A DNA stretch of 64,000 nt, taken from Flagellimonas meishanensis (lineage in GTDB: Bacteria; Bacteroidota; Bacteroidia; Flavobacteriales; Flavobacteriaceae). Position numbers and translations under genes: made by a program. The stretch spans positions 868,001 through 932,000 of the forward strand of contig NZ_JAINVW010000003.1 in the NCBI RefSeq assembly GCF_019880545.1, read 5' to 3'. This document shows positions 24,604 to 34,253 of the stretch, piece by piece (position 1 is the stretch's first letter; the number at the start of each line of letters is the position of its first letter). Below the pieces are notes generated by a model. The model was not told where the DNA came from. It searched no databases and was given only the letters and a program-made list of their open reading frames with translations.

Positions 24604-25365
24604 ATGAGTACAAAAAAGATAGCACTGGTCACCGGGGGAAGCCGTGGACTCGGTAAAGACATGGCCATCAATCTGGCGAAAAAGGGATTGGACGTGGTTA
24701 TCACGTACAATGCCAACAAAGAGGCTGCATTAAGCACGATTGAATCCATTGAGGAAGTGGGTGGCAAAGCAATCGCGATACAGTTGGACGCAAGAAACAA
24801 CAAAGCCTTTGCCGATTTCAAAAAGGAATTAAGCAAACAATTGGAGACCAACTTCAAAACTTCAACCATTGATTATTTGATCAATAACGCTGGCTTTGGT
24901 CATCACGGTACCGTAGCGGATACCACGGAAGAGGCTTTTGACGATTTGATGAATGTCCATTTCAAGGGTGTCTATTTCCTTACGCAAACCCTGCTAGACA
25001 TATTAAACAATGGTGGGGGAATCGTCAATATTTCCAGCGGGTTGGCCCGATTTTCATTGCCAGGGTATTCCGCCTATGCCAGTATGAAGGGGGCCATAGA
25101 GGTTTATACCCGCTACTTGGCCAAGGAATTGGGTGAGCGAAAAATAAGGGCCAATACGGTGGCTCCTGGAGCCATCAATACCGATTTCAACAAAGAACGG
25201 TTTGAAAAAGCCCCTCAAGTTGTGGACATCATTGCGTCACTGACTGCTTTGGGAAGAGTGGGAGAAAGTGAGGACATTGGTTCCATTGTGGCTTTCCTTT
25301 GTACCGATGATGCCGCTTGGATAAATGGCCAACGCATAGAGGCTTCCGGAGGAATGTTTGTATAA
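24604..25365 (+). CDS. short-chain dehydrogenase/reductase (SDR)
   Basis: A 253-residue classical SDR oxidoreductase. The cofactor motif is VTGGSRGLGKDMAINLAKKG (about residues 9-28). NNAGFGHHGT follows at about residue 96. The catalytic serine and the YxxxK motif lie in NISSGLARFSLPGYSAYASMKGA. The C-terminal end INGQRIEASGGMFV is normal for the family. The residue after beta-2 (ITYNANKEA) suggests a preference for NADP(H), although this is uncertain. The substrate is unknown. The gene is followed by an intrinsic terminator and is probably controlled by the AraC-type gene upstream. Confidence 0.92.
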   Translation: MSTKKIALVTGGSRGLGKDMAINLAKKGLDVVITYNANKEAALSTIESIEEVGGKAIAIQLDARNNKAFADFKKELSKQLETNFKTSTIDYLINNAGFGHHGTVADTTEEAFDDLMNVHFKGVYFLTQTLLDILNNGGGIVNISSGLARFSLPGYSAYASMKGAIEVYTRYLAKELGERKIRANTVAPGAINTDFNKERFEKAPQVVDIIASLTALGRVGESEDIGSIVAFLCTDDAAWINGQRIEASGGMFV

Positions 25366-25384
25366 ACTCCTCTTATTTTTAAGT

Positions 25385-25413
25385 AAAAAAGCCCCAAAAT
25401 TGGGGCTTTTTTA
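25385..25413. terminator. bidirectional intrinsic terminator
   Basis: AAAAGCCCCA-AAAT-TGGGGCTTTT with A6 before and T6 after. Lies between the convergent SDR and M20 peptidase genes. Confidence 0.92.
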
Positions 25414-25430
25414 TTGTCAGGGCTTTGGAT

Positions 25431-27023
25431 TTATTCTTTTAATGTAGGGTACTCTATCCCCAATTGTTCCAAGTAGGAATCATATTGGGTTTCGTCATAA
25501 TAAAATTTCTCCAACGCACTTCTAAACTGGTCCTGCTTGTCCTTGTTCAGGTAGGTCGGAGGCATATCATCCTCGGAAATCATGGGCTCGTATTTTTGTT
25601 CCTTGCTCTGTTCGTTGTTGAAATAATCCCAAGCCTGTTTCACCAATTCCGGTTTCAGCAGAAAATCCAAAATGGTCATGGCCTCAGCCTTTGCCCCTGC
25701 GGTCACGCCTTTATGGGCTATTGGTGTAGCCATAGCAATGGCATTGCTCCAATGATGTCCTTGTAATCCAGGAATATTGGAAGGGAAACGCATGGTAACC
25801 GTAGGTATTTTCCAAGATACGTCCCCAATATCATCCGAACCACCACTTTTGGGCTCTTTTACCGGCAATCCCAATTCTGATAATTCCATGGCCAATCCGG
25901 TAGTGTCCTTTGAATTGACCTCTTTCTGAACCGCCTTGGCCAAAGCTTGATCGGCTTCGGACCAGGTGGGCAGCCCCACCTTCTCAATATTGCCATACAT
26001 GGTCTCGGCAATCACCTTGTTGAAATGTCGTGGCCATGCGGCACCCAATACTTTCGATTTCATCGTGGTTCCTGTCATTAGGGCGGCACCTTTGGCCATA
26101 TCGTTGGCCATGGCATACATATCCATGATACCCTGGTATTCCACATCCCTAAAATAGAACCAGATGCTGGCCTGGGAAGGCACCACATTGGGCTGGTCCC
26201 CTGCATCGGTAAAGATGGAATGCGAACGTTTTAGTGGGTGCAAATGTTCTCGTTTGTAGTTCCAGGCAATGTTCATCAGCTCGGCAGCATCTAGGGCACT
26301 TCGCCCCCGCCAGGGTGCTCCTGCGGAATGTGCCGCTTCCCCTTCAAAGGAATATTCCACAGAAATGAGGCCCGTGCCCCATGCCTGCCCCCACGAAACG
26401 CTGAGGTTGTTGCTTACATGGGTAAATATGCACATATCGATATCATCAAAAAGGCCGTCGCGCACATACCAGGCCTTGGCCGCCACCAACTCCTCGGCGA
26501 TACCCGGCCATACAATCAAAGTGCCCGGAATATTTTCCCTTTCCATAAGCTGCTTAACGGCCAACACAGCGGTAATGTTCAACGGAATTCCGGAATTATG
26601 CCCTTCTCCATGACCAGGCGCTCCATCCACCATGGGCTTGTGATAGGCTACCCCGGGATATTGGGAAGCTTTTGGGATACAGTCCACGTCACTGCCCAAA
26701 GCGATTACCGGACCTTCCCCGTTGCTCCATTTGGCAAACCAAGATGTCGGGATGTTGCTCACGGAGTGTTCAATTTCAAAACCGTTTTCCTCCAAAATCC
26801 CAGTGAGATATTTGGAACTTTCCACTTCTTGAAAGCCCAGTTCAGCAAAGCTGAAGATTTTGTCCACCATCACCTGGCTCTGTTTGTGGTTGGCCTCCAC
26901 AATCTGCGCCGCTTCGCTTTTGAGTTTTTCAATTTGTTTTTTGGAGTATTTTTTTTGGGCAAACGTTAAGGTTGCACAAAAACAGCACAACAATCCCAAA
27001 AACACAAGTTTCCGAGTTTTCAT
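25431..27023 (-). CDS. secreted M20-family amidohydrolase, AbgB-like
   Basis: A 530-residue metallo-amidohydrolase with a signal peptide (cut after TLTFAQ, about residue 22), so it acts in the periplasm or outside. The metal-binding segments are ALGSDVDCIP (first Asp ligand region), PGHGEGHNSG (His ligand) and PGIAEELVAAKAW (catalytic Glu and Glu ligand). A late HHWSNA carries the last histidine. The dimerisation insert is present (about 230-380). This layout matches aminobenzoyl-glutamate or aminoacyl hydrolases, although the exported location suggests a scavenging amidase. At 530 residues it is longer than E. coli AbgB (481). Substrate not known. It stands alone. Confidence 0.9.
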   Translation of the reverse strand: MKTRKLVFLGLLCCFCATLTFAQKKYSKKQIEKLKSEAAQIVEANHKQSQVMVDKIFSFAELGFQEVESSKYLTGILEENGFEIEHSVSNIPTSWFAKWSNGEGPVIALGSDVDCIPKASQYPGVAYHKPMVDGAPGHGEGHNSGIPLNITAVLAVKQLMERENIPGTLIVWPGIAEELVAAKAWYVRDGLFDDIDMCIFTHVSNNLSVSWGQAWGTGLISVEYSFEGEAAHSAGAPWRGRSALDAAELMNIAWNYKREHLHPLKRSHSIFTDAGDQPNVVPSQASIWFYFRDVEYQGIMDMYAMANDMAKGAALMTGTTMKSKVLGAAWPRHFNKVIAETMYGNIEKVGLPTWSEADQALAKAVQKEVNSKDTTGLAMELSELGLPVKEPKSGGSDDIGDVSWKIPTVTMRFPSNIPGLQGHHWSNAIAMATPIAHKGVTAGAKAEAMTILDFLLKPELVKQAWDYFNNEQSKEQKYEPMISEDDMPPTYLNKDKQDQFRSALEKFYYDETQYDSYLEQLGIEYPTLKE

Positions 27024-27233
27024 AGGGTTGGATTTAGAATTAGCATCAATGCTTCTAAGATAGGGAAACCATGGGGATTTTTAATTCACTTATAGTTTGA
27101 AATAGAAATTTTAAAAAGTTGTCAAAAATTCCTACATTTAGGTGCTTTATAAGCATTTCTCCCCACCTCTTACAGTATTCATTCATAATGTTAGCATTGC
27201 CTACTATTGAATTAAGAATAAATAAAATTAACT

Positions 27234-27539
27234 ATGAGTGATGACATTTTAAGAGAATTAAGGAACCATTCTAATTCAATCTTTAAAAACTTAAATACTG
27301 AGCTGTCAGAAGTTTCGGCAAGAGACTTTAATGAAATGCTTCAAGCTTCTGCGAATAGAATGACCCGTGAAAGGAGGACATCTTCGGAAGATATCCGTAT
27401 CGCCAAAGAAGCATATACAAGGTATATAAACAATTTGCACTTGCTTAGAGAAAGAAGGACTTCGGGGAAAGATATTATTCGATACGAAGCTTTAAATAAA
27501 TCTAGAAGTAGTTTGTGTCCATTATGGCCAATATGCTAA
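27234..27539 (+). CDS. hypothetical protein, AT-rich
   Basis: A 101-residue soluble, strongly charged protein that starts MSDDILRELRNHSNSIFKNL and repeats the segment RERRTSSEDI / RERRTSGKDI at about residues 45 and 80. It is helical with no hydrophobic core segment for membrane insertion and no known motif. The stop is one base before the ATG of the next gene, so the two form a tight pair. Codon use is more AT-rich than that of the flanking M20 and purL genes. Function unknown; a role jointly with the membrane protein downstream is likely. Confidence 0.55.
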   Translation: MSDDILRELRNHSNSIFKNLNTELSEVSARDFNEMLQASANRMTRERRTSSEDIRIAKEAYTRYINNLHLLRERRTSGKDIIRYEALNKSRSSLCPLWPIC

Positions 27540-27540
27540 A

Positions 27541-28002
27541 ATGAGTGAAGATTTACGAAAAAAAGCGTTTGATTTTGCCTCTGCAACAGTAAAACAGTTG
27601 ATTACCTTATCTACTGCTTTGATAGCGCTATCAATCACGTTTAGAGGTGACTTTGACAATATGGGCAGTGAGACCTTATTATTAATCTGCTGGATTTGTT
27701 TTTTTATATCAGTACTTTTTGGAATAATGACACTAATGGCGTTGACTGGGACATTAGAAAAGTGTGCGGAAAAAAGTGAAAACGAAGTGAGTCTAAGCAT
27801 TTATGGTCCCAATGTTAAAAGGCCTTCAGCTTTTCAAATATTATTTTTCTTATTTGGTCTTTTGTTCTTAGGAGTTTATGGTGCTCAGTCAATTTTTGGA
27901 AATAAAAACGAAAACAATAAAACGGATGAAATTAGAATAATTAAAGAGTCGACTTATAAATTAGTAAAGCCTAAACAGATTGATACCCTAAAAGTCGAAT
28001 AG
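27541..28002 (+). CDS. hypothetical membrane protein, AT-rich
   Basis: A 153-residue protein with three hydrophobic stretches: about residues 19-35 (weaker), 42-66 and 96-116. The layout, a helical N-terminus MSEDLRKKAFDFASATVKQL followed by two strong helices with a cytosolic loop between, is a common small-membrane-protein type. A Lys/Asn-rich tail ends the protein. I recognise no domain. It starts one base after the upstream hypothetical gene. The pair sits between a secreted peptidase and purL with no functional link visible. Confidence 0.6.
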   Translation: MSEDLRKKAFDFASATVKQLITLSTALIALSITFRGDFDNMGSETLLLICWICFFISVLFGIMTLMALTGTLEKCAEKSENEVSLSIYGPNVKRPSAFQILFFLFGLLFLGVYGAQSIFGNKNENNKTDEIRIIKESTYKLVKPKQIDTLKVE

Positions 28003-28082
28003 TATTTTCAGATTGCCCCCAATATAGGTTGAGTTTTCTTTTACTAATATCAACAACCTCCGTTAACAACTCCCCTATTCCA

Positions 28083-28115
28083 TTGCTCAAAATCCATCCC
28101 AAAATCGTAAATTTG
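28083..28115 (+). promoter_or_regulatory. purL promoter
   Basis: TTG (28083-28085), 22 bases, TAAATTTG (28108-28115), 32 bases before the ATG. I see no clear purine-repressor palindrome. Confidence 0.6.
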
Positions 28116-28147
28116 CACTTTCTTAAACCGCTCAACGCAAAAATTGT

Positions 28148-31100
28148 ATGATCCATTTTTTTGGGGACAGGGCGACCAAAGTCTTTGCTGTCCAGACCAC
28201 TAAAGAAATCTCCCAAGAAGACACTACAAAATTGATATGGTTGTTCGGCAACCAACCCCGAATAGAAGCGGCGTCCCTGGACGCCTTTTTTGTTGGGCCA
28301 CGCGCCGCCATGGTCACCCCGTGGAGCACCAATGCCACTGAGATTACACAGAACATGGGCATTTCCGGAATCATTAGGATTGAGGAATACCATGCCGTAC
28401 CCGAAAACTATGCGGATTACGACCCCATGCTCTCCCAAAAATACAAGGGCCTGGACCAGGACATTTTTACAATCGACATAGTACCAGAAGCCATTTTGGA
28501 GATTGATGACATCGCCGCTTACAACCAGAAAGAAGGTTTGGCCTTGAACGACGAGGAAATCGACTATTTGGAAAACCTTGCCCGAAAATTGGGTCGCAAG
28601 TTGACGGATTCTGAAGTGTTTGGATTCAGTCAGGTGAATTCTGAGCACTGCAGACATAAAATTTTCAACGGAACATTTATTATTGATGGCAAAGAAATGC
28701 CATCCTCATTATTCAAACTCATCAAAAAAACCTCCGAGGCCAATCCCAACGATATTGTTTCAGCCTATAAAGACAATGTAGCGTTCATCAAAGGTCCAAA
28801 AGCAGTACAATTTGCCCCGAAAAGTGCCGATAAGCCCGACTATTATGAAGAAAAGGAATTTGACTCCGTTTTATCGCTAAAAGCCGAGACCCATAACTTC
28901 CCAACTACCGTGGAGCCCTTCAATGGTGCGGCCACCGGTTCGGGAGGGGAGATTCGGGATCGTTTGGCAGGCGGAAAAGGATCGTTGCCTTTGGCAGGAA
29001 CCGCTGTTTATATGACTTCATACTCCCGTTTGGAGGAAAATCGTCCTTGGGAAAAGGGCATGGCAGCACGAGAGTGGCTCTACCAAACCCCGATGGACAT
29101 TTTAATTAAAGCATCCAATGGGGCATCAGATTTTGGGAACAAATTTGGCCAACCTTTGATTGCCGGCTCTGTGCTCACCTTTGAACATAAGGAGGAAGCC
29201 AGACGTTTGGGCTTTGACAAGGTGATCATGCTCGCGGGCGGAATTGGTTACGGCAAAACAGACCAAGCCTTGAAGGATATACCAAAAAACGGAGACAGAA
29301 TAGTCATTCTAGGTGGGGACAACTACCGCATTGGGATGGGTGGCGCAGCTGTTTCCAGTGCAGATACTGGGGAGTTCAGTTCGGCTATTGAGTTGAATGC
29401 CGTGCAGCGTTCCAACCCCGAAATGCAAAAAAGGGCATCCAACGCCATCAGGGGATTGGTGGAAAGTCATGAAAATCCTATTGTTTCCATACACGATCAC
29501 GGTGCGGGCGGGCACCTCAACTGCTTATCCGAATTGGTGGAGGAAACCGGGGGCAATATCAACACCGACAAACTGCCCATTGGCGACCCTACCCTCTCAA
29601 AAAAAGAATTGATTGGTAACGAGTCTCAGGAACGTATGGGATTGGTGATCGGTGAAAAGGACCTGGATCTTCTAGATCGAGTTGCGGCCCGCGAGCGTTC
29701 GCCCATGTACAACGTGGGACAGGTTACCGGGGACCATCGATTTACTTTTGAATCCCATCAAACGGGAGAAAAACCTATGGATTTGGACTTGGTTGACATG
29801 TTTGGAAGTTCGCCAAAGACCATTATGGAAGATACTTCCGTACAGCAGTCCTACCCTGCCCTATCCTATTCTTTGGAGCATTTTCACGACTATCTGGAGC
29901 AGGTGTTACAATTGGAAGCAGTCGCCTGCAAGGATTGGTTGACCAACAAAGTGGACCGTTGTGTGGGCGGTCGGGTTGCAAAGCAACAATGTGCAGGTCC
30001 GCTGCAATTGCCACTGAACAATTGTGGTGTGATGGCTTTGGACTTCAAGGGCAAGGAAGGAATTGCAACCTCAATTGGGCACTCCCCAATTTCTGGTTTG
30101 ATTGATCCCATTGCGGGAAGTCGGAACAGCGTGGCCGAAGCCCTGACCAATTTGGTTTGGGCTCCTTTGAAAGATGGATTGAAATCAATCTCGCTTTCTG
30201 CCAATTGGATGTGGCCCTGCCGCAATGAAGGCGAGGATGCGCGATTGTACGAAGCCGTAAAAGCATTATCCGATTTTTCCATTGCACTTGGCATCAATGT
30301 GCCCACAGGCAAGGATTCGCTTTCCATGAAACAGAAATACAAGGATGGTGATGTGATTTCACCCGGAACGGTAATTGTTTCAGCAACAGCGCATTGCAAC
30401 AACATTACCAAAGTTGTGGAACCCGTGTTTCAGAAAGATGGCGGTACAATCTATTACATCAACCTTTCAAAAGATGGCCATAAATTGGGTGGTTCTTCCT
30501 TTGCACAGATATTGAATGGTGTGGGTGATGAGGCTCCTTCGGTTTTGGATGCGGATTATGTAAAAACGGTCTTCAACACCCTTCAGGGATTGATCAAAAA
30601 TGACCAAATTTTGGCCGGGCACGATGTGGCTTCTGGTGGATTGATTACCACCTTGTTGGAAATGTGCTTTGCGGACCAAGATTTGGGGGCGAGTCTAGAT
30701 TTGTCCTCAATCGGCGAAGCGAATACCATCAAACTGTTGTTCTCGGAAAACTCTGGATTGGTTTTTCAAGCTAAGGATGGTTCGGTAGAACCGATTTTGA
30801 AAGAAGCAAACATTGAATTTGTGACTATTGGTTCGGTCCGCCCTGGAAATGATTTACAAATCAAAAACAACGGCATTGAAATCGGCCTGAATATTTCCTC
30901 ACTCCGTGATGTTTGGTTTAAAACTTCCTATTTGTTGGACGACAAACAAACCGCCCACAGTTTGGCCAAAGACCGTTACGACAATTACAAAAATCAACCC
31001 CTTCAATACGTTTTCCCAAAAGGTTTTGATGGTAAGGCCCCCAATAGACCACAATCCCGACTAAAAGCAGCCATTCTGCGAGAGAAAGGAAGCAATTCGG

Positions 31101-31816
31101 AACGTGAAATGGCCAATGCCATGTATTTGGCAGGATTTGATGTGAAGGATGTGCACATGACAGACCTGATCTCGGGCAGGGAGACTTTGGAAGACATTCA
31201 GTTTCTAGGAGCTGTGGGTGGTTTTTCCAATTCGGATGTTCTAGGAAGTGCCAAAGGCTGGGCGGGTGCCATCAAGTACAATGAAAAGGCCAACAAGGTC
31301 ATCAAGGAGTTCTTCTCTCGACCTGATACGCTTTCTGTAGGTATTTGCAATGGCTGCCAATTGTTCATGGAACTGGACCTCATCAATCCTGAACACGAGA
31401 CCCATGGCAGAATGACCTATAATGAATCACACAAACACGAAAGCAATTTCACTTCTGTGAAGATTCAGGAAAACAATTCTGTAATGCTATCCAACATGGC
31501 CGGGACTACTTTGGGCGTCTGGATTTCCCATGGTGAGGGCAAGTTCAGTTTTCCGCATAGCGAAGATCACTATTACATTGTTGCCAAATACGGCTATGAA
31601 GACTATCCCGCCAATCCCAATGGTAGCGATTACAACACAGCAATGCTCTGCGACAAAACGGGAAGACATTTGGTAACCATGCCCCATATTGAACGATCTA
31701 CCTTCCCATGGAACTGGGCGTACTATCCAAAGGATAGAAATGATGAAGTGTCGCCATGGTTGCAAGCTTTTATAAATGCCAGAGAATGGATAGAAAACGT
31801 GAACAGTGAAGATTAG
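28148..31816 (+). CDS. purL: phosphoribosylformylglycinamidine synthase, single-chain
   Basis: Fourth step of purine synthesis: FGAR, glutamine and ATP give FGAM. The 1222-residue single chain is the large type, as in Proteobacteria, rather than the separate PurL, PurQ and PurS of Gram-positives. The N-terminal PurS-like part is about 1-150. The ATP-binding AIRS-like halves include FSQVNSEHCRHKIFNGTF and ETHNFPTTVEPFNGAATGSG. The C-terminal glutaminase contains VGICNGCQLFMEL (catalytic Cys), and the His and Glu sit in TMPHIERSTFPWNW. All expected parts are intact. A GNAT gene overlaps its 3' end by 11 bases. Confidence 0.97.
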   Translation: MIHFFGDRATKVFAVQTTKEISQEDTTKLIWLFGNQPRIEAASLDAFFVGPRAAMVTPWSTNATEITQNMGISGIIRIEEYHAVPENYADYDPMLSQKYKGLDQDIFTIDIVPEAILEIDDIAAYNQKEGLALNDEEIDYLENLARKLGRKLTDSEVFGFSQVNSEHCRHKIFNGTFIIDGKEMPSSLFKLIKKTSEANPNDIVSAYKDNVAFIKGPKAVQFAPKSADKPDYYEEKEFDSVLSLKAETHNFPTTVEPFNGAATGSGGEIRDRLAGGKGSLPLAGTAVYMTSYSRLEENRPWEKGMAAREWLYQTPMDILIKASNGASDFGNKFGQPLIAGSVLTFEHKEEARRLGFDKVIMLAGGIGYGKTDQALKDIPKNGDRIVILGGDNYRIGMGGAAVSSADTGEFSSAIELNAVQRSNPEMQKRASNAIRGLVESHENPIVSIHDHGAGGHLNCLSELVEETGGNINTDKLPIGDPTLSKKELIGNESQERMGLVIGEKDLDLLDRVAARERSPMYNVGQVTGDHRFTFESHQTGEKPMDLDLVDMFGSSPKTIMEDTSVQQSYPALSYSLEHFHDYLEQVLQLEAVACKDWLTNKVDRCVGGRVAKQQCAGPLQLPLNNCGVMALDFKGKEGIATSIGHSPISGLIDPIAGSRNSVAEALTNLVWAPLKDGLKSISLSANWMWPCRNEGEDARLYEAVKALSDFSIALGINVPTGKDSLSMKQKYKDGDVISPGTVIVSATAHCNNITKVVEPVFQKDGGTIYYINLSKDGHKLGGSSFAQILNGVGDEAPSVLDADYVKTVFNTLQGLIKNDQILAGHDVASGGLITTLLEMCFADQDLGASLDLSSIGEANTIKLLFSENSGLVFQAKDGSVEPILKEANIEFVTIGSVRPGNDLQIKNNGIEIGLNISSLRDVWFKTSYLLDDKQTAHSLAKDRYDNYKNQPLQYVFPKGFDGKAPNRPQSRLKAAILREKGSNSEREMANAMYLAGFDVKDVHMTDLISGRETLEDIQFLGAVGGFSNSDVLGSAKGWAGAIKYNEKANKVIKEFFSRPDTLSVGICNGCQLFMELDLINPEHETHGRMTYNESHKHESNFTSVKIQENNSVMLSNMAGTTLGVWISHGEGKFSFPHSEDHYYIVAKYGYEDYPANPNGSDYNTAMLCDKTGRHLVTMPHIERSTFPWNWAYYPKDRNDEVSPWLQAFINAREWIENVNSED

Positions 31817-32261
31817 AAGGGCACAAAAAGATGATGTTCCTGCCATTGTAGAGATGTTGGCCCATGACAAATTGGGAAAGCTACGGGAGGATTACAGGAC
31901 GCCCCTTCCAGATACATACCTGAAAGCGTTTGATAACATATCCAGAGACCCCAACCAAGAACTTGTGGTCATTGAAAACGAGCAGAATCAAGTCATTGGA
32001 ACATTGCAATTGAGCTTTATCCAATATCTTACCTATCAAGGCGGCATCCGAGCGCAAATTGAAGCCGTTCGCATCCACGAGGATTACCGAGGAAAGAGAA
32101 TCGGAAAAAAGTTGTTCCAATGGGCCATTGAAAAATCCAAACAAAAAGGAGCCCATGTGGTGCAATTGACCACGGATAAGAAGCGTCCCGAAGCATTGTC
32201 CTTTTACCAATCACTTGGGTTTGTGGATTCCCATGAAGGCTTGAAATTGCATTTATTGTGA
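31806..32261 (+). CDS. GNAT-family N-acetyltransferase
   Basis: A 151-residue acetyltransferase. It begins at a GTG inside the last codons of purL (MKIRRAQKDDVPAIVEMLAH) and overlaps it by 11 bases, so it is probably translated from the purL message. The acetyl-CoA motif A is seen in IEAVRIHEDYRGKRIGKKLF (R/Q-x-x-G-x-G/A pattern, about residues 82-101). The C-terminal motif B follows as LTTDKKRPEALSFYQSLGFV. The substrate is unknown. The coupling with purL is probably convenience rather than a shared pathway. Confidence 0.9.
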   Translation: MKIRRAQKDDVPAIVEMLAHDKLGKLREDYRTPLPDTYLKAFDNISRDPNQELVVIENEQNQVIGTLQLSFIQYLTYQGGIRAQIEAVRIHEDYRGKRIGKKLFQWAIEKSKQKGAHVVQLTTDKKRPEALSFYQSLGFVDSHEGLKLHLL

Positions 32262-32352
32262 TATTATAAAAGAATTAGCATCCTTTTTGAATTCCCGATT
32301 TTAAAATCCCACTTCCTTTCCCTATTTTGCAATTACCTAATAGAAACTTAGT

Positions 32353-34122
32353 ATGCAAAATGTTACCCGATTATTCGATTTCCCCTATTACCAGATGGAA
32401 CATCTTCCCCTGGAAAAGTCGTTGGTCACCAAATACAACGGCAAATGGGTAGCAACCTCAACCAAAGAGTACATCGACAAGGCCAATGCCATAAGTAGGG
32501 CCTTGTTGCGAATGGGCGTTAAACCCAATGACAAAATCGCCGTGATCTCAAGTACCAATCGCACAGAATGGAACATTTTGGATATTGCCGTGCTGCAGGT
32601 TGGGGCACAAAATGTTCCCATTTATCCTACCATGTCCGAGGAAGATTACGAATATGTGATAAACCATTCAGAATCCATATACTGTTTTGTTTCCTGCGAT
32701 GAAGTGTTGCAAAAGGTACTGAGTATCAGCCCGAAACTTAAAAAACTTAAAGAGGTCTATTCTTTTGACCAACTGGACAACTGTGAAAACTGGAGCAAGG
32801 TTCTTGATTTGGGAAAAGACACCTCCAACCAAAAAGATGTGGAAAAAAGAATGTCCGAGGTTAAACCCTCCGACCTGGCCACTTTGATCTATACTTCCGG
32901 AACTACCGGAAGACCCAAGGGTGTTATGCTTACACACGATAATATTGTTAGCAATGTGGTGGCCAGTAAGAAACGGGTTCCTTTTGATCCCGGTGCCAAT
33001 GCACTGAGTTTTTTACCAGTCTGCCATATTTTTGAACGAATGATCATATACCTCTACCAGTATTGCAGTATTGAAATCCATTTTGCCGAAGGTTTGGATA
33101 AAATCAGCGATAACATCAAAGAAGTGAAGCCAAACGTTATGACCGTTGTTCCCAGATTGTTGGAGAAGGTTTATGATGCCATTATCGCAAAAGGGACCTT
33201 GCTTACAGGCATTAAAAAGAAACTCTTCTTTTGGGCCGTAGAGCTCGGGCTGAAATTTGAGCCCTATGGAAAAAATGGTTGGTGGTATGAAAAACAACTA
33301 GGCATTGCCCGAAAATTGATCTTCAGTAAGTGGAAAGAAGGATTGGGGGGCAACTTAAAAGTCATGGTCTCCGGTGGAGCGGCCTTACAGCCAAGACTGG
33401 CCAGGGTGTTCGCCGCCGCGGGGATACCGGTAATGGAAGGTTATGGCCTCACAGAGACATCGCCCGTTATTACGGTGAACGACGAACGGGAACACGGATG
33501 GAAAATTGGGTCCGTGGGTAAGGTCATCGATATGGTTGAGGTTAAAATTGCCAGTGATGGTGAAATTCTGTGCAAGGGCCCAAATGTGATGCTGGGTTAT
33601 TACAAGGACAAAGAGCGTACAGATGAAGTCTTAAAGGACGGATACTTCCACACAGGGGACATCGGCGAGATTGATTCCGACGACTTTTTAAGGATCACCG
33701 ATCGTAAAAAAGAAATGTTCAAGACTTCAGGAGGAAAATATGTGGCGCCCCAGTTATTGGAGAATCGCATTAAACAATCCCGCTTTGTGGAACAGATCAT
33801 GGTGGTAGGTGAAGGTGAAAAAATGCCCGCTGCGTTGATCCAGCCCAGCTTTGAGTTTGTTCGTGAATGGGGCGAAAGGCACGGGCACGAGTTGGGCGAC
33901 AATGCCAATTTGGTGAAGAATCCGCATGTAATTAAACGCATTCAAGAGGAATTGGATAGCGCCAACGAGGATTTTGCCAAGTGGGAAAAGGTGAAACAGT
34001 TCCGCTTGACCCCAGAAGTCTGGACAGTGGATGGGGGGCAGCTTACGCCAAAACTGAGTTTGAAAAGAAAGAAGATAAAGGAAAAGTATTTGGATTTGTA
34101 CAATGACATCTACGGTCATTAG
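32353..34122 (+). CDS. long-chain acyl-CoA synthetase (AMP-forming)
   Basis: A 589-residue fatty-acid-CoA ligase. It activates fatty acids by forming an acyl-AMP and then acyl-CoA, at the cytosolic face of the membrane. The AMP-binding motif is LIYTSGTTGRPKGVMLTH (about residues 178-195). Then come GYGLTETSPVI and the hinge/motif GDIGEIDSDDFLRITDRKKE. The tail KYVAPQLLENRIKQS is typical of the 590-600 residue bacterial long-chain type (FadD15-like). It is separated by a terminator from the MarR-led beta-oxidation operon just downstream, to which it supplies substrate. Confidence 0.93.
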   Translation: MQNVTRLFDFPYYQMEHLPLEKSLVTKYNGKWVATSTKEYIDKANAISRALLRMGVKPNDKIAVISSTNRTEWNILDIAVLQVGAQNVPIYPTMSEEDYEYVINHSESIYCFVSCDEVLQKVLSISPKLKKLKEVYSFDQLDNCENWSKVLDLGKDTSNQKDVEKRMSEVKPSDLATLIYTSGTTGRPKGVMLTHDNIVSNVVASKKRVPFDPGANALSFLPVCHIFERMIIYLYQYCSIEIHFAEGLDKISDNIKEVKPNVMTVVPRLLEKVYDAIIAKGTLLTGIKKKLFFWAVELGLKFEPYGKNGWWYEKQLGIARKLIFSKWKEGLGGNLKVMVSGGAALQPRLARVFAAAGIPVMEGYGLTETSPVITVNDEREHGWKIGSVGKVIDMVEVKIASDGEILCKGPNVMLGYYKDKERTDEVLKDGYFHTGDIGEIDSDDFLRITDRKKEMFKTSGGKYVAPQLLENRIKQSRFVEQIMVVGEGEKMPAALIQPSFEFVREWGERHGHELGDNANLVKNPHVIKRIQEELDSANEDFAKWEKVKQFRLTPEVWTVDGGQLTPKLSLKRKKIKEKYLDLYNDIYGH

Positions 34123-34150
34123 CACAACCTTTATTAAACACAATCGGAAT

Positions 34151-34179
34151 GTGCCCACTTAAGTGGGCACATTTTTTTT
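34151..34179 (+). terminator. intrinsic terminator after the acyl-CoA synthetase gene
   Basis: GTGCCCACTTAAGTGGGCAC is a perfect 20-bp palindrome (34151-34170) followed by a T8 tract. Confidence 0.92.
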
Positions 34180-34196
34180 GCACGCTATTTTGATAC

Positions 34197-34220
34197 ATTT
34201 ATTATGCATGCATAATAAAT
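34197..34220. promoter_or_regulatory. 24-bp perfect palindrome, candidate MarR operator
   Basis: ATTTATTATGCA followed by its exact reverse complement TGCATAATAAAT. It covers the position where the -33 element should lie for the -7 at 34227, and it is 33 bases before the start of the MarR gene. MarR proteins bind palindromes of this size as dimers. Confidence 0.75.
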
Positions 34221-34226
34221 TTTGCC

Positions 34227-34234
34227 TATATTTG
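34227..34234 (+). promoter_or_regulatory. -7 element of the MarR-fad operon promoter
   Basis: TATATTTG, the ideal Bacteroidota -7, 19 bases before the ATG at 34254. No TTTG at -33; the palindrome lies there instead. Confidence 0.7.
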
Positions 34235-34253
34235 AATCCCTCAACCTAGGTTC

